A stretch of 64,000 nt of DNA from Glycine soja (taxonomy: Eukaryota; Streptophyta; Magnoliopsida; Fabales; Fabaceae), in the NCBI RefSeq assembly GCF_004193775.1, contig NC_041010.1, positions 558,001 to 622,000 on the forward strand, written 5' to 3'. Position 1 is the first letter of the stretch, and every line of letters starts with the position of its first letter. Below, one piece after another: positions 31,101 to 43,039 of the stretch. The notes beneath the pieces were generated by a model. That model was not told the DNA's origin, did not search any database, and saw nothing but the letters and a program-made list of their open reading frames with translations. Made by a program: the position numbers and the translations under genes.

Positions 31101-32848
31101 GCAGAAGATATACAAGAACCCTCCTTGATGATAATTGTTTGTTAATTTAAAAGGCTGGATGAGGGTTCACAACAATTTCATGCATATGTGTCTGAAGAAG
31201 ACAATACACTTATTTTTCCACTAGCGCCAGCGCGTTTGGATTCACTTTACTTTTGGCACAGTATAGTGCGTCAACTCAGAAGTAAGAGTTGCAACTGGGT
31301 CTTATACATGATTTGATCATTTTGATGTGAAAACATGAATCCCATATGTAGATCCAAACATGAGATACGGCTGTTATAACACACAAAATAAATTAACTAA
31401 GTTGGAATTTGGAAATTAGCATATATCATGAGATGGATCAAGAGAAATCGGTCTTTCATAAATTGTAAAAACAAAAAATATCACAAACCAAAACAAGAAG
31501 CCGACGCTAAAAAATACAAAACAAAAGTTTAAACCAATTTAATAACTGAAGTTGGAAGACAATAAGAAAAATCATATATATATACATATATATATGCCGA
31601 TTCTTATTAAACTTTTGTTTTTTTTTCTTCGACATATAAATATATATATCAAAATGCAACCATGAAAATATTGATCAGAATTAAAAAACGAAGATTTTCA
31701 CTTTATATATAAACAATAATTATAAACTGAGAAATATTAATAACTCTCTCTCTCTACCATAATCTTTTAAATATACTTTCTAGTACCAGTACAGGTTTTA
31801 TTTCTTATTTTATGTTTCATGATTTTATAATTTTAGTAAATAATGTGTTAGAAAAGCGTATTACTACAAATATGATCTTTAAAAATATTTTTTATTTCAC
31901 ACTTAATAAAAATGTTACTAAAAACTTACATTCAAAAAATATCACAAAATTATAAATAAATATTATTAATATGTTTTTATAATATTTTTTAAATATTGTG
32001 TATAACTCATATTATTAAGTTTTCTTGTGACATTTTATTAAATGCTATATGTAATCTATGTTATTAAAGTCTAAAAATATCATAAAAAGGTTTTAACAAC
32101 ATAAATTATATGTTACATTTAATAAATATTATAAAAATATATTAATAATATTTATTTATAATTTAACATTTTTTAAATGTGAGCAAAGACTTTTTAATAA
32201 TATTTTTATTAAGTGTTAGAAGAAAAAATATATATTTAATAATGGTGTATTAATAACACTCATTAGAAAATTCTGTCTTACATAGTATTCTTTCTAAAAA
32301 GCAGCATAAAAGTCACAAGGCTGGATATATCTTTTCTAACTTCTTTTAGTAAAGTATCATAAATACAATTTCGCTAATTAAATGCCAAGGTTTATAGTTT
32401 CCAAATTAGTTACGTTTGGGGTTTGCCATTTTAGGCTTTACTACTACTACCGAACCAAATTAACAAAGAAAATTGTACTCAAATTAAAACGAAGATATAT
32501 AAGAGGAAATGAAAAAGAGTTGCACATTGACAGTTATACCTGAGACTTGGACGGAGGCAACGATGGTGCATATCGAAAAACAGTACCGTTCATAAACCGC
32601 CACTGCCACAACCCTGCTGCGAGCTTCCTCGCCGAAGCCTCCTCACTTTTCTGAAAACCTTCCCCGAAATTCACAGGGGAACTGTTGTTGTTACTTGCAG
32701 AGTGCTTCTTGTGTGCCCCCTTGAGGCGAAAGGCGACGGCAATGCCTGGATTTCGATGTTTCCGGCGACGACGAATCGCCGGAATGAGGGTGTGGCCGGA
32801 GGAGATCATTGGGTCGGGTGGAGTTTTGTTGTTGGACTTGGACGCCAT
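28166..32848 (-). CDS. USO1-like / BRANCHLESS TRICHOME-related coiled-coil protein
   Basis: Three minus-strand exons: 32848-32540, 30455-30369 and 29524-28166. Phases are 0 throughout and introns are GT-AG, giving 584 aa. The N-terminal exon has a basic stretch (IRRRRKHRN) and the family motif SARKLAAGLWQWRF (~residue 71 on). Exon 2 has ITLPHRHNSKDQQMKPIT. Exon 3 opens LESSTPCLKYC...EEATKWNPAL, followed by a long coiled coil (~190-360) with the family block REKRSRERME...VIEEVCNELA...ELWREERMQMKLADAQ. The C-terminal third is Ser/charged and poorly conserved. The order matches the Arabidopsis group around At5g41620/At1g64180, annotated as USO1-like; BLT is a shorter relative. The cellular role is unproven: cytoskeleton or trafficking scaffold is an inference. 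The exon 2 start rests on the first AG after a pyrimidine tract; the next AG (exon from 30424) would break the frame. Confidence 0.87.
30690..31060 (+). pseudogene. LINE relic in intron 1 of the coiled-coil gene
   Basis: A plus-strand frame (30696-30890) reads WWVGIQVVLPRDPRKHFLQ, then KAWWFAAVWSLWWHKNDIIY. The AVWSLWxHRNxIIF pattern is typical of the region after the reverse transcriptase zinc-binding domain in plant LINE proteins. The sequence then decays, with a gggttggagtacatc phrase near 31030. It lies antisense to the host gene, inside its ~2.1-kb first intron. No intact ORF remains. Confidence 0.6.
31857..32262. mobile_element. AT-rich inverted-repeat (MITE-like) element in intron 1 of the coiled-coil gene
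   Basis: The left half (cacttaataaaaatgttact ... aaattataaataaatattat) is repeated in reverse complement in the right half (aatatttatttataattt ... aatatttttattaagtg). Pairing is imperfect and extends outward to about 31857 and 32262. The target duplication is unclear. No coding content is seen; it probably represents an old non-autonomous DNA transposon. Confidence 0.55.
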
Positions 32849-33146
32849 GAACAGAATGAGAGAGCTTCATACACGTAGAGGTAGAGGTTCAAAGCAAAAG
32901 GAGAAAGATAGAAGCGATAACATGGGAGAAAACGAACATGGATTGGTTGACAATTTCGGATACCATACTGTTTCTGCCTCCCCCTCACCAGCACCCCTAT
33001 TTATTTCGTTTGCTTTTGCATGGACTTTATTGCATTTTACATGGATCGATGATCATATTTACACACCTGAAAATTACAAACCCAAATAGTACTAGTAATA
33101 TTACAATTTTTAACACATACACATATATATGCTTCACCCTGAATAT

Positions 33147-33157
<11 letters not shown>

Positions 33158-33198
<41 letters not shown>
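33158..33198. repeat. (AT)n microsatellite
   Basis: About 20 AT dinucleotides follow an atacatacat stretch, upstream of the coiled-coil gene. Confidence 0.95.
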
Positions 33199-33199
<1 letters not shown>

Positions 33200-33201
<2 letters not shown>

Positions 33202-36200
33202 ACTGTTATAAAATTTTCTTTTTCTTTTTACAAGACTCTTTTGTGACCTAATCTTCTAAAAGTTCTCTTATATTATTTTTTTAAAAGAGGATTTTCAATG
33301 TATGCATTAACTTTCTTCCTTTTTTTTTCTTATTTTATTTTCTTGGAAATATTTTGAATCGATTTTATCTAAACATATATACCCTTAATTTTGAAATCTG
33401 TAAAAATTTATACCGATATTTTTAATGAGGAATTATATCACTTATTATATTTATATTTTCTATTTTTTTCTTTGAGAGTCTTTTTTAAAATAAAGGAAGA
33501 AATAAAAAAATATATATTTATTTCTAAAACTTAATCTTTCTCTCTGTATATACTTTTTATTCAGTCAAATAAAAAATACTGATTTCTTTTAGGTCAATAA
33601 TGCCTTATTTTATAACACTGAAAGTGGCATCCTCCTTTTACTAATTTATTTTGATAAAAAAAAGGTATTTTTTATAGGGTATAGATCTTACCTGTTAGCA
33701 ATTTATTCCAGTAACATGTACGGGCGACGTATGTAAATCTCATTTACGGACAGTAACAAATACAAAACCTACGATTGTCTCTTCCGAGGTTTGTAATATC
33801 TCTTGTGCTCTAGATCCAGATTCCAGAGCCCACGTTGCATCCTTCGAAGTCCGATCCGAGGTCTGTAATTTCTTTTGCTTTTTAAGTCTTAAAAAATAAA
33901 ATCAAAATTACCTAAAAGTATAAATTGGTATATACATTTTTATCAATAAGAGAAACAGAAAAGGAAGAGTGAAAAATATAAGATAAAATGACGATGTAAT
34001 AAAAATAATTTATAAAAAAAATGTCGGAAGAATTTGTTGTATAAATAAACGCGAGTTTGTCTTAAAACATTTTCAATTTTACAAGTATTCCTTTTTACTT
34101 ACCACACCACAAGGAGGTTGGCTTATTAGATCGACTTTTTGCTCCTACAAAATCAGGCTTGAGTTAAATTCTAAGACAGCTTTTGCTTTTTGGTAAGCTT
34201 GTAAAATTCAGCCACACAATTAAATTTTCATTGAAATTTATGGTCTTTCGTGACTCTGTACGGGGAATGGGGATGAGCTTGTCCTTATCTAATATTCCGT
34301 GTTAAAAAAAAGTCATAATTTTAATTAAAATAAATATATATAGACCCTCATGTATTATGTACGTAACACCTTAAGAAAAAAAACCTTGAGAGAGAAATAA
34401 AAAAATAAAAAGAGTAAATGATATGATTTGATAGGAAGAAAAAAAATAAAAAATAAAATAAAAATATCAATTAGATAATTAAAATTTACAGGTGTCCAAA
34501 TATAAGTCGTGTTTTAATTAGGGTAAAAATACTTTAGGTATCAATTTAGCTATGGCCGAAATTCCCCCCTAAATCAAGCTTAATTTGAGAGGGCGATTTA
34601 GATGGAGAGATCTTAGATAAATCTTATATAATCACATTAATTATAATTAAAAAGAAAAATAATGATCCATAAACAACTTGTCCTTATAAATCCTTGATTA
34701 ACACTTCTTATTTTTTTCTTCTTTTTTCTTATTATATCATAAATTCTTTTATACTTATATTTATTTTTCTTTTTCCTCTCTGGGGATAAAATAACATATG
34801 AGTTCTCTATCAAACATTTTACTTGAAAGAAATTAAATTCCATTCTCGTACAAAGTTTTACGTTTTTAAGGATCAGATAAAAATAATTCTATAGCATTAA
34901 AAAGGTAAGTATCCAGAAGAGTCATGGTCCCAACCACTCTTAACCCTTGGTACGTATATGGTATGATCGATTCTACTTAAATTTGTATTTTCAATTAAAA
35001 TCATATTTAAGGTTTTTTATTTATTTATCAAAATCAGATTTAATTAAGTTCTACTTTTTATTTTGGGTTACTAATTCTTACATTCAAAAATCGTTTTAGG
35101 AAACATGAGAATAATGAACATTAAATTTTAAGTTGCAAAGGAAGGTTTAATTGGAACTTTATTTATAAATGCTGTAATAATAACGAAGGAGGATTTGCAA
35201 CTTGATCAATTTTCATTAATGAACATATTTACACTTGTAAGAGAAAAAGTGACAATCCCTTTAATAAGATCCCTAATCAGTACGAAATTAAACTAAGAGA
35301 TACTGTTATTACAAGTAGAATAGTGACCAAGCGATCGGATAACAAGTAGCATCTCAGTTTATTAATTAGTTGGCTATCCATAGAAACATCGGCAACATTA
35401 AGTAGTTGAATCGATTCGTTTAAAATATTGTTTTAAATGTCTAATTATCATCATCACTGAAAAAATTCAACTTTTTATCCTATACACAGTTTAATTTAAT
35501 CTAATGTAACAAATCCGATGGAATTTTTTATTCTAGGAATTAAAACCTCCTTTTCTCTTTTTCAACTTTTTTTCACAATAAAAAACATGTACAAACGGAA
35601 AGAAAATGAGAATTTAACTTAATTAATTGAATATGATATTTGAATATTATAAATTCTTTGATATCTTATTTAATTAGTACGGATAATAAAAATCACATGT
35701 AAAAGAATTTTCATATATCCATAAACATAAGTAAACATTTGTTGGAAGTACACAATTTTTTATAACAAATTTTAGTAGTTAATTTATTAGTTTTTGTTAG
35801 TAAAAAGAGTTGAATCATAACCTCTCCTCCTTTTCTTTTTTTTTTGTCACGAAATCTCATATTAAATAAAATGAACTATTTAATGTGATATTCTTTTAAA
35901 TTGATACTCTTTCACCTATTGGATTAATCTTTTAAATTGAATTCTCCTCTCGAGCAAACCAAATACTAATAGATGATTTAAATCTTTCCAAGAAAAAATG
36001 ATTACTATAAAGTTGGTGTCACTCTAAAATAAATAAAGTGATATCCACTTCTACATATTTTGTTTGGACTATTTTACCTTTTAACTGACATTATAAGCTA
36101 TACTCTATTACGTTTTAATTTCATATAAAAACAAACTACCCCACTAACTATATATAAATTAAGTCTTATTTCAAAATAGTTGCATCACTAATTTTCCATT

Positions 36201-39200
36201 AACCTCTTTAAAAAGAAATTATATAGTAAAGCACAAAATTTCCCTCTCTTTTTTTTAATCAGCAAAAACGTCTCTTTTCCGGTAGTGATATGTAAATTAA
36301 AAGCAGTTCTGTATTTTTTTTTTTTATCTAATACATTACTTTCCTAATCAAAAGTTTGGGTTTGATCTCCTAAAGTAAGTCATCTTCCTACATACGTACA
36401 TTTTCAAGTCCAGAAGTCTCTTGCACCCGAAATCCTTAAGGCGTGTTTGTATCTCCGCTGAATCACATACTGCTAGAAAGCATATAGCGTGTGTTTATCA
36501 AGGAAGGAAAAACAATAAAATTAAGATTCCATGTTAAGCGACCCCAAACTCCACTAGAATGACTCTGGTGGTTTAAGAAAGTTAACATTTTTTTTGTTTG
36601 GTGGTTAAGAAAGTTAGCACGAGATAAACTAGGCCAGACAGTGATATCTCCATTAACCAACAAAAAAAAAAGAAGATAGTTATGCCTCCTCTATCCAATT
36701 CTAGACGGTAGTTGTTTCTGACATTTCTTACTGCAGGTGGCCAAATGTTGCTTTATTAGAATGTGTACCAGATCATTCAAAAATCAGATCTCAGTCAGTA
36801 TTATCATGTGTCCTTTTTCTTCTACCACATTTTGTTTCATTAATGTCCATGTGGTAAACTTCGTCTACTCTTTTGAGAGATGAAATTAAAGGTAATGTGA
36901 GCTGAACCAAATTAAATTCATATGTGACTGAGTCTATTCCTTCTCCTATTTCTACTTGGAACCTTACCCATTTTCTCCTCATTTTGACCATTTTTTGAAG
37001 AATTTTTATGAAGTAGCGTGTTACTGATATGTGCTATTTCTATTTTGTCCTGTGATAAATTAAATTTGGTATATAGTTTTCATATAACTTGGTTATTCTG
37101 TGATTTTACCTAATAACATATTTTATCATTATATCCCGTTTAACTCGCTCTTGATAAGGAAAAAATTAAGTTTTGTTAGTGATATTTTTGGTACACAGAC
37201 AGTGATCTGCTCTACTTAGAATATGAGTTGTATTCCAATGTCAAGGTGCTTCTTTCAATTTCATCGGAGTTTTTGGATTTGATGAAAGTCGTATATATCT
37301 TAGATTTAGTTTAACGTTAAAAGAATAATATTTGATATTCTTCTTTTTTCAATCTAGTGTATTAACCCACTTGTATCTTTATTTCTTTTTTATATGACCC
37401 TGCAAAATCCTCGTACTCGTATTAATACTTTTTGTACTCTGTTTCTATGAATTTTGCTTATAAAAAAAGATAATGTGGTGTTAATATGCTAACACAACAG
37501 CTAACGTGATACTGATACCGACAGACATGATCATCTAAGACAAATATTAGCGTGATATTGACATGTTGACATATAACACTGAACTCCAAACCTTAAGACC
37601 AAAAATAAAGGTTAGCTCTTGTGGTCGCTATAATTAATTGTTGAAGACATTTTTGGTAGATAACCACCGTGATTATGAATGCATTAATGATGTTCATCAA
37701 TCATCTATGCGTACAATAACAAAAAAGGATAATTCAGGTGAGTCGACAAATTTCTACCCCAGGTAAATTACGGTACTCTACCTTCAATTATGAGGTACCC
37801 TAAGTAGTACAAATGAAAGGATGCTACAAGAAGTTGGCGGAAACGGAAAACCAATTCCAAGTTTCTGACTCCACCAACCAATTAGAAAAAGTATTTTAAA
37901 ATTTGAACTAACTCATCCAATACAGCCTCGACAACTCGACCAGGGTGCTGCAAAAACCTGAAAAACTACCTAACGCTCAGCTCAATTGCACTCAACAATT
38001 AAAATTCCAACTGATATTGTAAACAAGGGAATCATACCCTAAAAATTAGGGACAAAAAAAGTACAGGCACAATAAACCACTCAAATAAATTGTTAATCCT
38101 GTTTGAAACCTGCTCCCTCTACTCAATTAATTTGATGTAATAATTCAATATAACAATATTAACATCGGGTACTGAAACTCACCATACCAATAACTAACTT
38201 CGTTAGCACGTGGAGTGTAGGGTGTCACAGCCAAAATATTTGGACCCACTTCTTCCTAATTTTGGACACTTTTATCAATATTTATTTACAATTCTGCGTA
38301 GCCGATAGTGTAGTTGATAGAAAATTAAATCCCAAAGGTTATTTCTGATCCAGAGACAGATGCTAAATAGTCGATGTAATTAACTCTTGAAACCATTTTT
38401 GGTAGATAGCCAACATTATCATGAATCTAGTCACGAGTCTCATGATCATGACCTGAGTATATATATATATATATTGTTCCGCTGAAATGAAATATTTCCA
38501 TCCCGAGAGGATGAGAGTTAACTCTAAATTCTTACAATTACTTGTGTGTCAACCACGTTGAAATTTAAAAGCTTAATTAAAACATATCTATACTGTCCCG
38601 AGGTATTGACTGAGGGAACTTCAAGTTCACCACTGCACTTGACAGTAATATGACTTCGACTCGACTGATCTTGTAACTTGTAAGTTCTGTAGGTTGTTAA
38701 AAAAAAAAAAGAGGCTAAAATAACTTTTTTAAAAATCCAATAATTGTGTATCGAAAAAAAATCCAATAATTGAAATTATATGTACATATATAATAAATTA
38801 TAAAATTAAAATTTTATTTGTTAATATTTTAATTGACAGTTAATTTTGCATTTTTCTTTTCAAAAATGTTAAATTAAAAGATATATATCTTCGGACTATC
38901 AATTATGAAACCTAGTCTAACACTATGTCGTTATAAAAAAATAGTCCAACACTATAACATGCTAGTGGGCAAACTTAGCTTTAATTAAAAATAAACAAAA
39001 AAATGTTTAAACGTGATTCAAAATCCAATAATTTTTGTTGTTGTTACAAGATCCAATAATATGAAAAACGGATAACGAATTTATATTTATCAAATATAGT
39101 ATTCTTTTTGTTTGCAAATTTGATATTTTTTAAAAGATAAATGCTAAAGGTTAAGGAATTAAATGCAAAAAGTTATTATAGAGAAAGTTTTTTAACCAAT

Positions 39201-39725
39201 ATTCTTAAGATTAATATGACCCTTTAAAAAAAAAGAAAAAAAATGAAAGTGTTGCTCAGTCTCAATAAATTAATATACATTACAATTAACGATGTGTATT
39301 CAGCATTACAATTTTCCATTCCCATGATAAAGTGTTGCACGATTGTCACAGTCTTCAATTTTAGCTTTGCTAACAGTTTACATCTAAAATAGATCAAAGC
39401 ATGTCAACCTATATAAAGCCACATGGAAAATCTCTTAGCTTTACGTCTTTGTTTCTTCTTTTCTTTTTCTTCTAAAGATTCACATTAAGGCTGGCCCATC
39501 AAGCTGGGCTCAAATTGCCAGATCTAGTAAAAGTTAAGGAGTAGAAGTTCATACATGGTTCATGATAGTCTGAGAGTATATTTGGTTTATCATCCAACTT
39601 GTTGTGTATAAATTTTAAGGCAATTCAACGAATCAACTAAAATTGAACACAAAAAGAAGAGTTATTGATATTTTTGCTACCAACTTCCGTTTGCAATGAT
39701 TACACAAACATATAGTATTTATAGG
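33200..39725. other. Long AT-rich intergenic stretch
   Basis: No gene is recognised over about 6.5 kb. A short direct repeat, ccgaggt(t/c)tgtaat, occurs at ~33786 and ~33858. Two minus-strand frames (36463-36663 and 36791-36991) are 66 codons long and have no recognisable domain. A related phrase, catttttggtagata, occurs at ~37648 and ~38393 in similar context. Confidence 0.4.
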
Positions 39726-39730
39726 TGTAA

Positions 39731-40182
39731 GTTGAGGACTCTTGGTTTGAGGTGGATTCCTATATAGGTTGACTGATTGATGATCATCATTATTAGACTA
39801 GGTTCCCCCGAGGCTACTTGCAAACCTGAGAATAGTGTTGCAATAAACGAAGGCTTTGCCGATCGGACTTGGGCCAAAGAATAGTGTGGTCGATTTTGGT
39901 CTGATGAGCCATTTTGGGCCTGAATCCGACCAAGCCCGACCGGTGCTCAGCCCTATCCTCTACACTTTGACCTCAAGCCACCAACTAGGCTACTTGCAAA
40001 CCTGAGACTCAAGGAAAGTCACATCATACTTAAGAAGTCCTTTTCAGTCTAATGAGGAGGTTGGTAGCAAAAAACTACATCAATCTAAGGGCTCCTAAGT
40101 TCCCTCGGGGGAACCTAGTCTAATGATGATCATCAATCAGTCAACCTATATAGGAATCCACCTCAAACCAAGAGTCCTCAAC
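39731..40182. repeat. Near-perfect 80-bp inverted repeat around a ~290-bp loop
   Basis: Arm 1 (39731-39813) starts gttgaggactcttggtttga and ends taggttcccccgagg. Arm 2 (40103-40182) is its reverse complement, with one 3-bp difference (attatt against att) and no other mismatch that I can find. Inside the loop a 21-bp direct repeat starting aggctacttgcaaacctgag occurs at 39811 and 39987. A transcript through this region would form a long, almost fully paired hairpin. No protein-coding content is seen. Confidence 0.92.
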
Positions 40183-40470
40183 TAGTCGAGATGTCATAAA
40201 CCTTCTGTGGTCTAAGGTGGACATCAAATCTATTGAGCGTTGAAGCTTTTTTTAGGTTGAACCCATTGGAATAGGCCAGGACAAAAGCTTAGCATGTGTT
40301 TGGTTTAAATGAATGAAAAAGATATGAAAGAGAAATCAGATAAAATATTTGAATTAAGATTAAGTGTCGTAGAAATGTGAGATCCATACTAGTTATTAAA
40401 ACTTTGGTCTCAAATTGACCCAACTACCGAGGGAAATTTAAACCCAACACTACCTTAATCTAGAAGACAA

Positions 40471-40880
40471 GCCAAATCAAGTTTGCAAACTTCACACAAC
40501 TAGTTAGAGAATGTTGGTATGAGAAGCTATCTTTTACTCATAAGCACCATGTTCATCACTAAGAAAATGTAGATCACTCCGTCTTCGTTAAATCCACATC
40601 TACACCCTTCACAGCTCTACTATAATATACATTGATGGCATCATATTAGCAGGAGATTCCCTAGATGAATTTTGCTTCGTTAAGGACCAACTTTGCACTT
40701 CCTTTAACATTAAGAGCCTTAAAGTTCTCAAGTATTTGCCTGGGATCAAAGTTGCTCATTCAGTTCATGACATATCCCGTTGTCTATGAAAGTATTTTCT
40801 CAACTTGTTCCATGACTCTATCTTTCTTAGTTTGCACTTTGCAGCCTCAATCTTGTGGGCAAGAATACGTCTCAGCTAAA
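40471..40880 (+). pseudogene. Ty1-copia reverse transcriptase fragment, inactivated
   Basis: Reading across frames gives the copia RT series in order: QVCKLH (cf. KVCKLHKSLYGLKQ), WYEKL, DHSVFVKSTSTPFTALL, then YIDGIILAGDSLDEF (normally YVDDI..AG), KDQLCTSFNIKSLKVLKY and HDISRCL. At least one frame change and stop codons separate the pieces, and the second catalytic Asp of YVDD is replaced by Gly. No LTRs or integrase were found nearby. It is a dead fragment. Confidence 0.82.
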
Positions 40881-40889
40881 CCTAACTAT

Positions 40890-41530
40890 ATATATTAGGG
40901 ACCTATGACCAATACCGCTAACTCGATTATGATAAATAATCGAGTTATGTAAAAATGGGGAGGGGGATGAGGAACATGACTTTTGGGTTATGTTACTTAT
41001 GCAAATTCAATTTAACCACATTTAAACCATCCCAATTCTCATAACTAGCGAGGTAAAAAATATTTGAGCCTATATCTCTTTTTTTGGCCAAACAAAAACC
41101 GCTTTGGCCCAGAAAAAATTATGGGATTGAACATGTGAGCAAGATGGATTTAGCCATACTTTCACAGCTACATTTTTAATAAAATGTTTATTCCCTCAAT
41201 TCTGAAATATTAATTTCCATTTTAATTAGCTACCCAAATATTGAAATTAAATTATCTAATTCTCACTCCGTTTGTCCCAACAAAAGGATACTAGTTCTAC
41301 CACTTCCCGTCCTGAGAAAATAGTCAAAACCAGAAAACATTTTATGATGTTACTTGAAGCTGGTTGATGCCTGTCGCTTCTGCTCATAAAACATCACATT
41401 AACAACCAACAATTCGCAACAGGGCATTAACAAACTGTTCTACACATGTAACTTCAGAATCGTTGTATATAATTCACACCCTTTACTTATTTATAAACAC
41501 AAACCATATATTGAGCACCAAAGTAAACTT
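40890..41530. other. Intergenic, 3' side of the fibrillin gene
   Basis: No gene is seen. The part nearest 41530 probably includes the 3' UTR of the minus-strand fibrillin gene. Confidence 0.4.
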
Positions 41531-41532
41531 GT

Positions 41533-42922
41533 TTATCTTGTCAAAAGAGAGCTTCCCTCTTTGATGAGAACAAACACACTGCCACCATCACCCCTTGAGA
41601 TACGTAATTCTTCATCAAGGTATGTAGTGAGTAACCAGGACTGAGCATTGCTGTTGGAAATTGGGATCTTCAAGGGAGGCCTACTTGAAATTGTTTTCAC
41701 CACCGATGAGGCTGTGTCTTGGACAGAGGTAAGGATTCCTTTGAAAGGTGTAAGGTCAATCTTTTGACCCAGAAGTTCCACATTTTCTGGTATCTCTAGT
41801 GAGTCCGTAAGCTGTGGAGTGCCAATTATGCCTTCCTCAAATTTTATCTAAACAACATGCAAGATGAAAAAGTGTCACTTATGGAGCTAAATCAAGATGT
41901 TAAACTATAATACGATAGTCCAAATCAAGATGCTAAACTAATATCATATGATTGCCAAAATTCAATTTAGTACAAACAGACCTGCACACGTTTTGGACTT
42001 CGAACATCGAATTTGGCATTAGTACTAATTGAGGTGGTGGCCAAAGGACCAGCGAACTGAACAGAGTTTTGGACGGTAAAATTCAGCGTGTCAATAGTCT
42101 GAGATATTTCCTCTACCTTGACCAATGGTAGTGTTCCACTTGACAACAATGGGAATAAACCTGCAAAGGACGTATACCTGCGGAAACCACAAATCCACCC
42201 ATGAGTTGGTAACCAAAAATTATATATTAGGTTACGTAATATATGTATTGAGAAAACTAAACATTTCATTGAAATTAGGTGCAGGGATATTCACTTCCAT
42301 TCGCACGAACATCCAATTGAAGAACTAAAAGAAGGTGTCACTAAAATATCCAATTGAACACAAACCATATAAGAAACCTTGTACAATTCTATTCAATAAC
42401 AGCCCATGCAAATTAATTGGAATTAAGAAAGCGCAGAGAAAAAAAGAAGCAAGTTAAAATAAGCGATTTTGAGCAATTGGTAGCTTACGCGAGAATCCAT
42501 TTTCCGTTGAGGAGAGTCAAGGCGTCAGTGGGAGCAGGGTTAGGGTTCTTGGCCTCTAGCTGAGTGATGAGTTCAACGATCTCTGCTCTCGTTTCACTCG
42601 TTGCTTTCAGTCCAAGATCCGTGCCATAAAACGAATCCACCAAAGCCTTCTTCAGCTTCTCCGTTTCCGTTTCCGTCTCCGTCGGTTTCTCCTCCACCGC
42701 CACTCCTCCGCCGTATGCCTCCTCCTCCTTCTCCGGGCCCCACTCGTCGTCGCTCGTCACCGCTCGGACACGCCCCACCGGCCTCGCGAAATCGGCGACC
42801 ATCCTCGGCCTTCCGACAGATTTGGTCGAAACTCCGACGCTGCTGCGCGGTGGCGAAGTAGAGGGTGAAGAGTTGAGCGGCGGCATGCAGAGGAGTTTGT
42901 TGAGGTGAGAGAGAGACGCCAT
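41533..42922 (-). CDS. Plastid-lipid-associated protein, fibrillin FBN1 type (plastoglobulin)
   Basis: Structural protein of plastoglobules and thylakoid margins, linked in this family to photoprotection and stress. Three exons with GT-AG introns: 42922-42489, 42177-41982, 41847-41533; 945 nt give 314 aa. The N-terminal ~50 residues are Ser/Pro/Arg-rich with few acids, as in a chloroplast transit peptide. Next come an acidic linker with [55 protein letters not shown] (exon 1/2 junction), the core EISQTID...[24 protein letters not shown] (exon 2/3 junction), [21 protein letters not shown], and the C-terminal [20 protein letters not shown]. The order and wording match Arabidopsis FBN1a (PGL35, At4g04020, ~318 aa) and pea plastoglobulin-1 better than other fibrillins. 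The start is the first Met, and its length suits the family. Nothing appears broken. Confidence 0.95.
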
Positions 42923-42964
42923 TGTTCAGAGAACAGAACCGAACGCAACAGAGAAGGGAAGAGG

Positions 42965-43035
42965 TGGATTTTATAACGACACGTGAGCTTTGAGAAATTC
43001 ACTGTCCAAACTTCTAACGTTGACACGTTGTAAAA
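42965..43035 (-). promoter_or_regulatory. Core promoter of the fibrillin gene: TATA-like box with adjacent G-box
   Basis: On the minus strand a ttataaaa TATA-like box (~42969-42976) lies about 50 bases upstream of the ATG. A G-box core CACGTG follows 4 bases further upstream (42980-42985), and an ACGT-containing tgacacgttg sits at ~43020-43030. G-box and ACGT elements bind bZIP/bHLH factors and are common in light- and ABA-responsive plant genes, which suits FBN1. Actual use is inferred. Confidence 0.5.
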
Positions 43036-43039
43036 TGAA

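Noticed and set aside
42601..42861. 86-codon Pro/Ser-rich plus-strand frame
   Set aside because: Antisense shadow of fibrillin exon 1.
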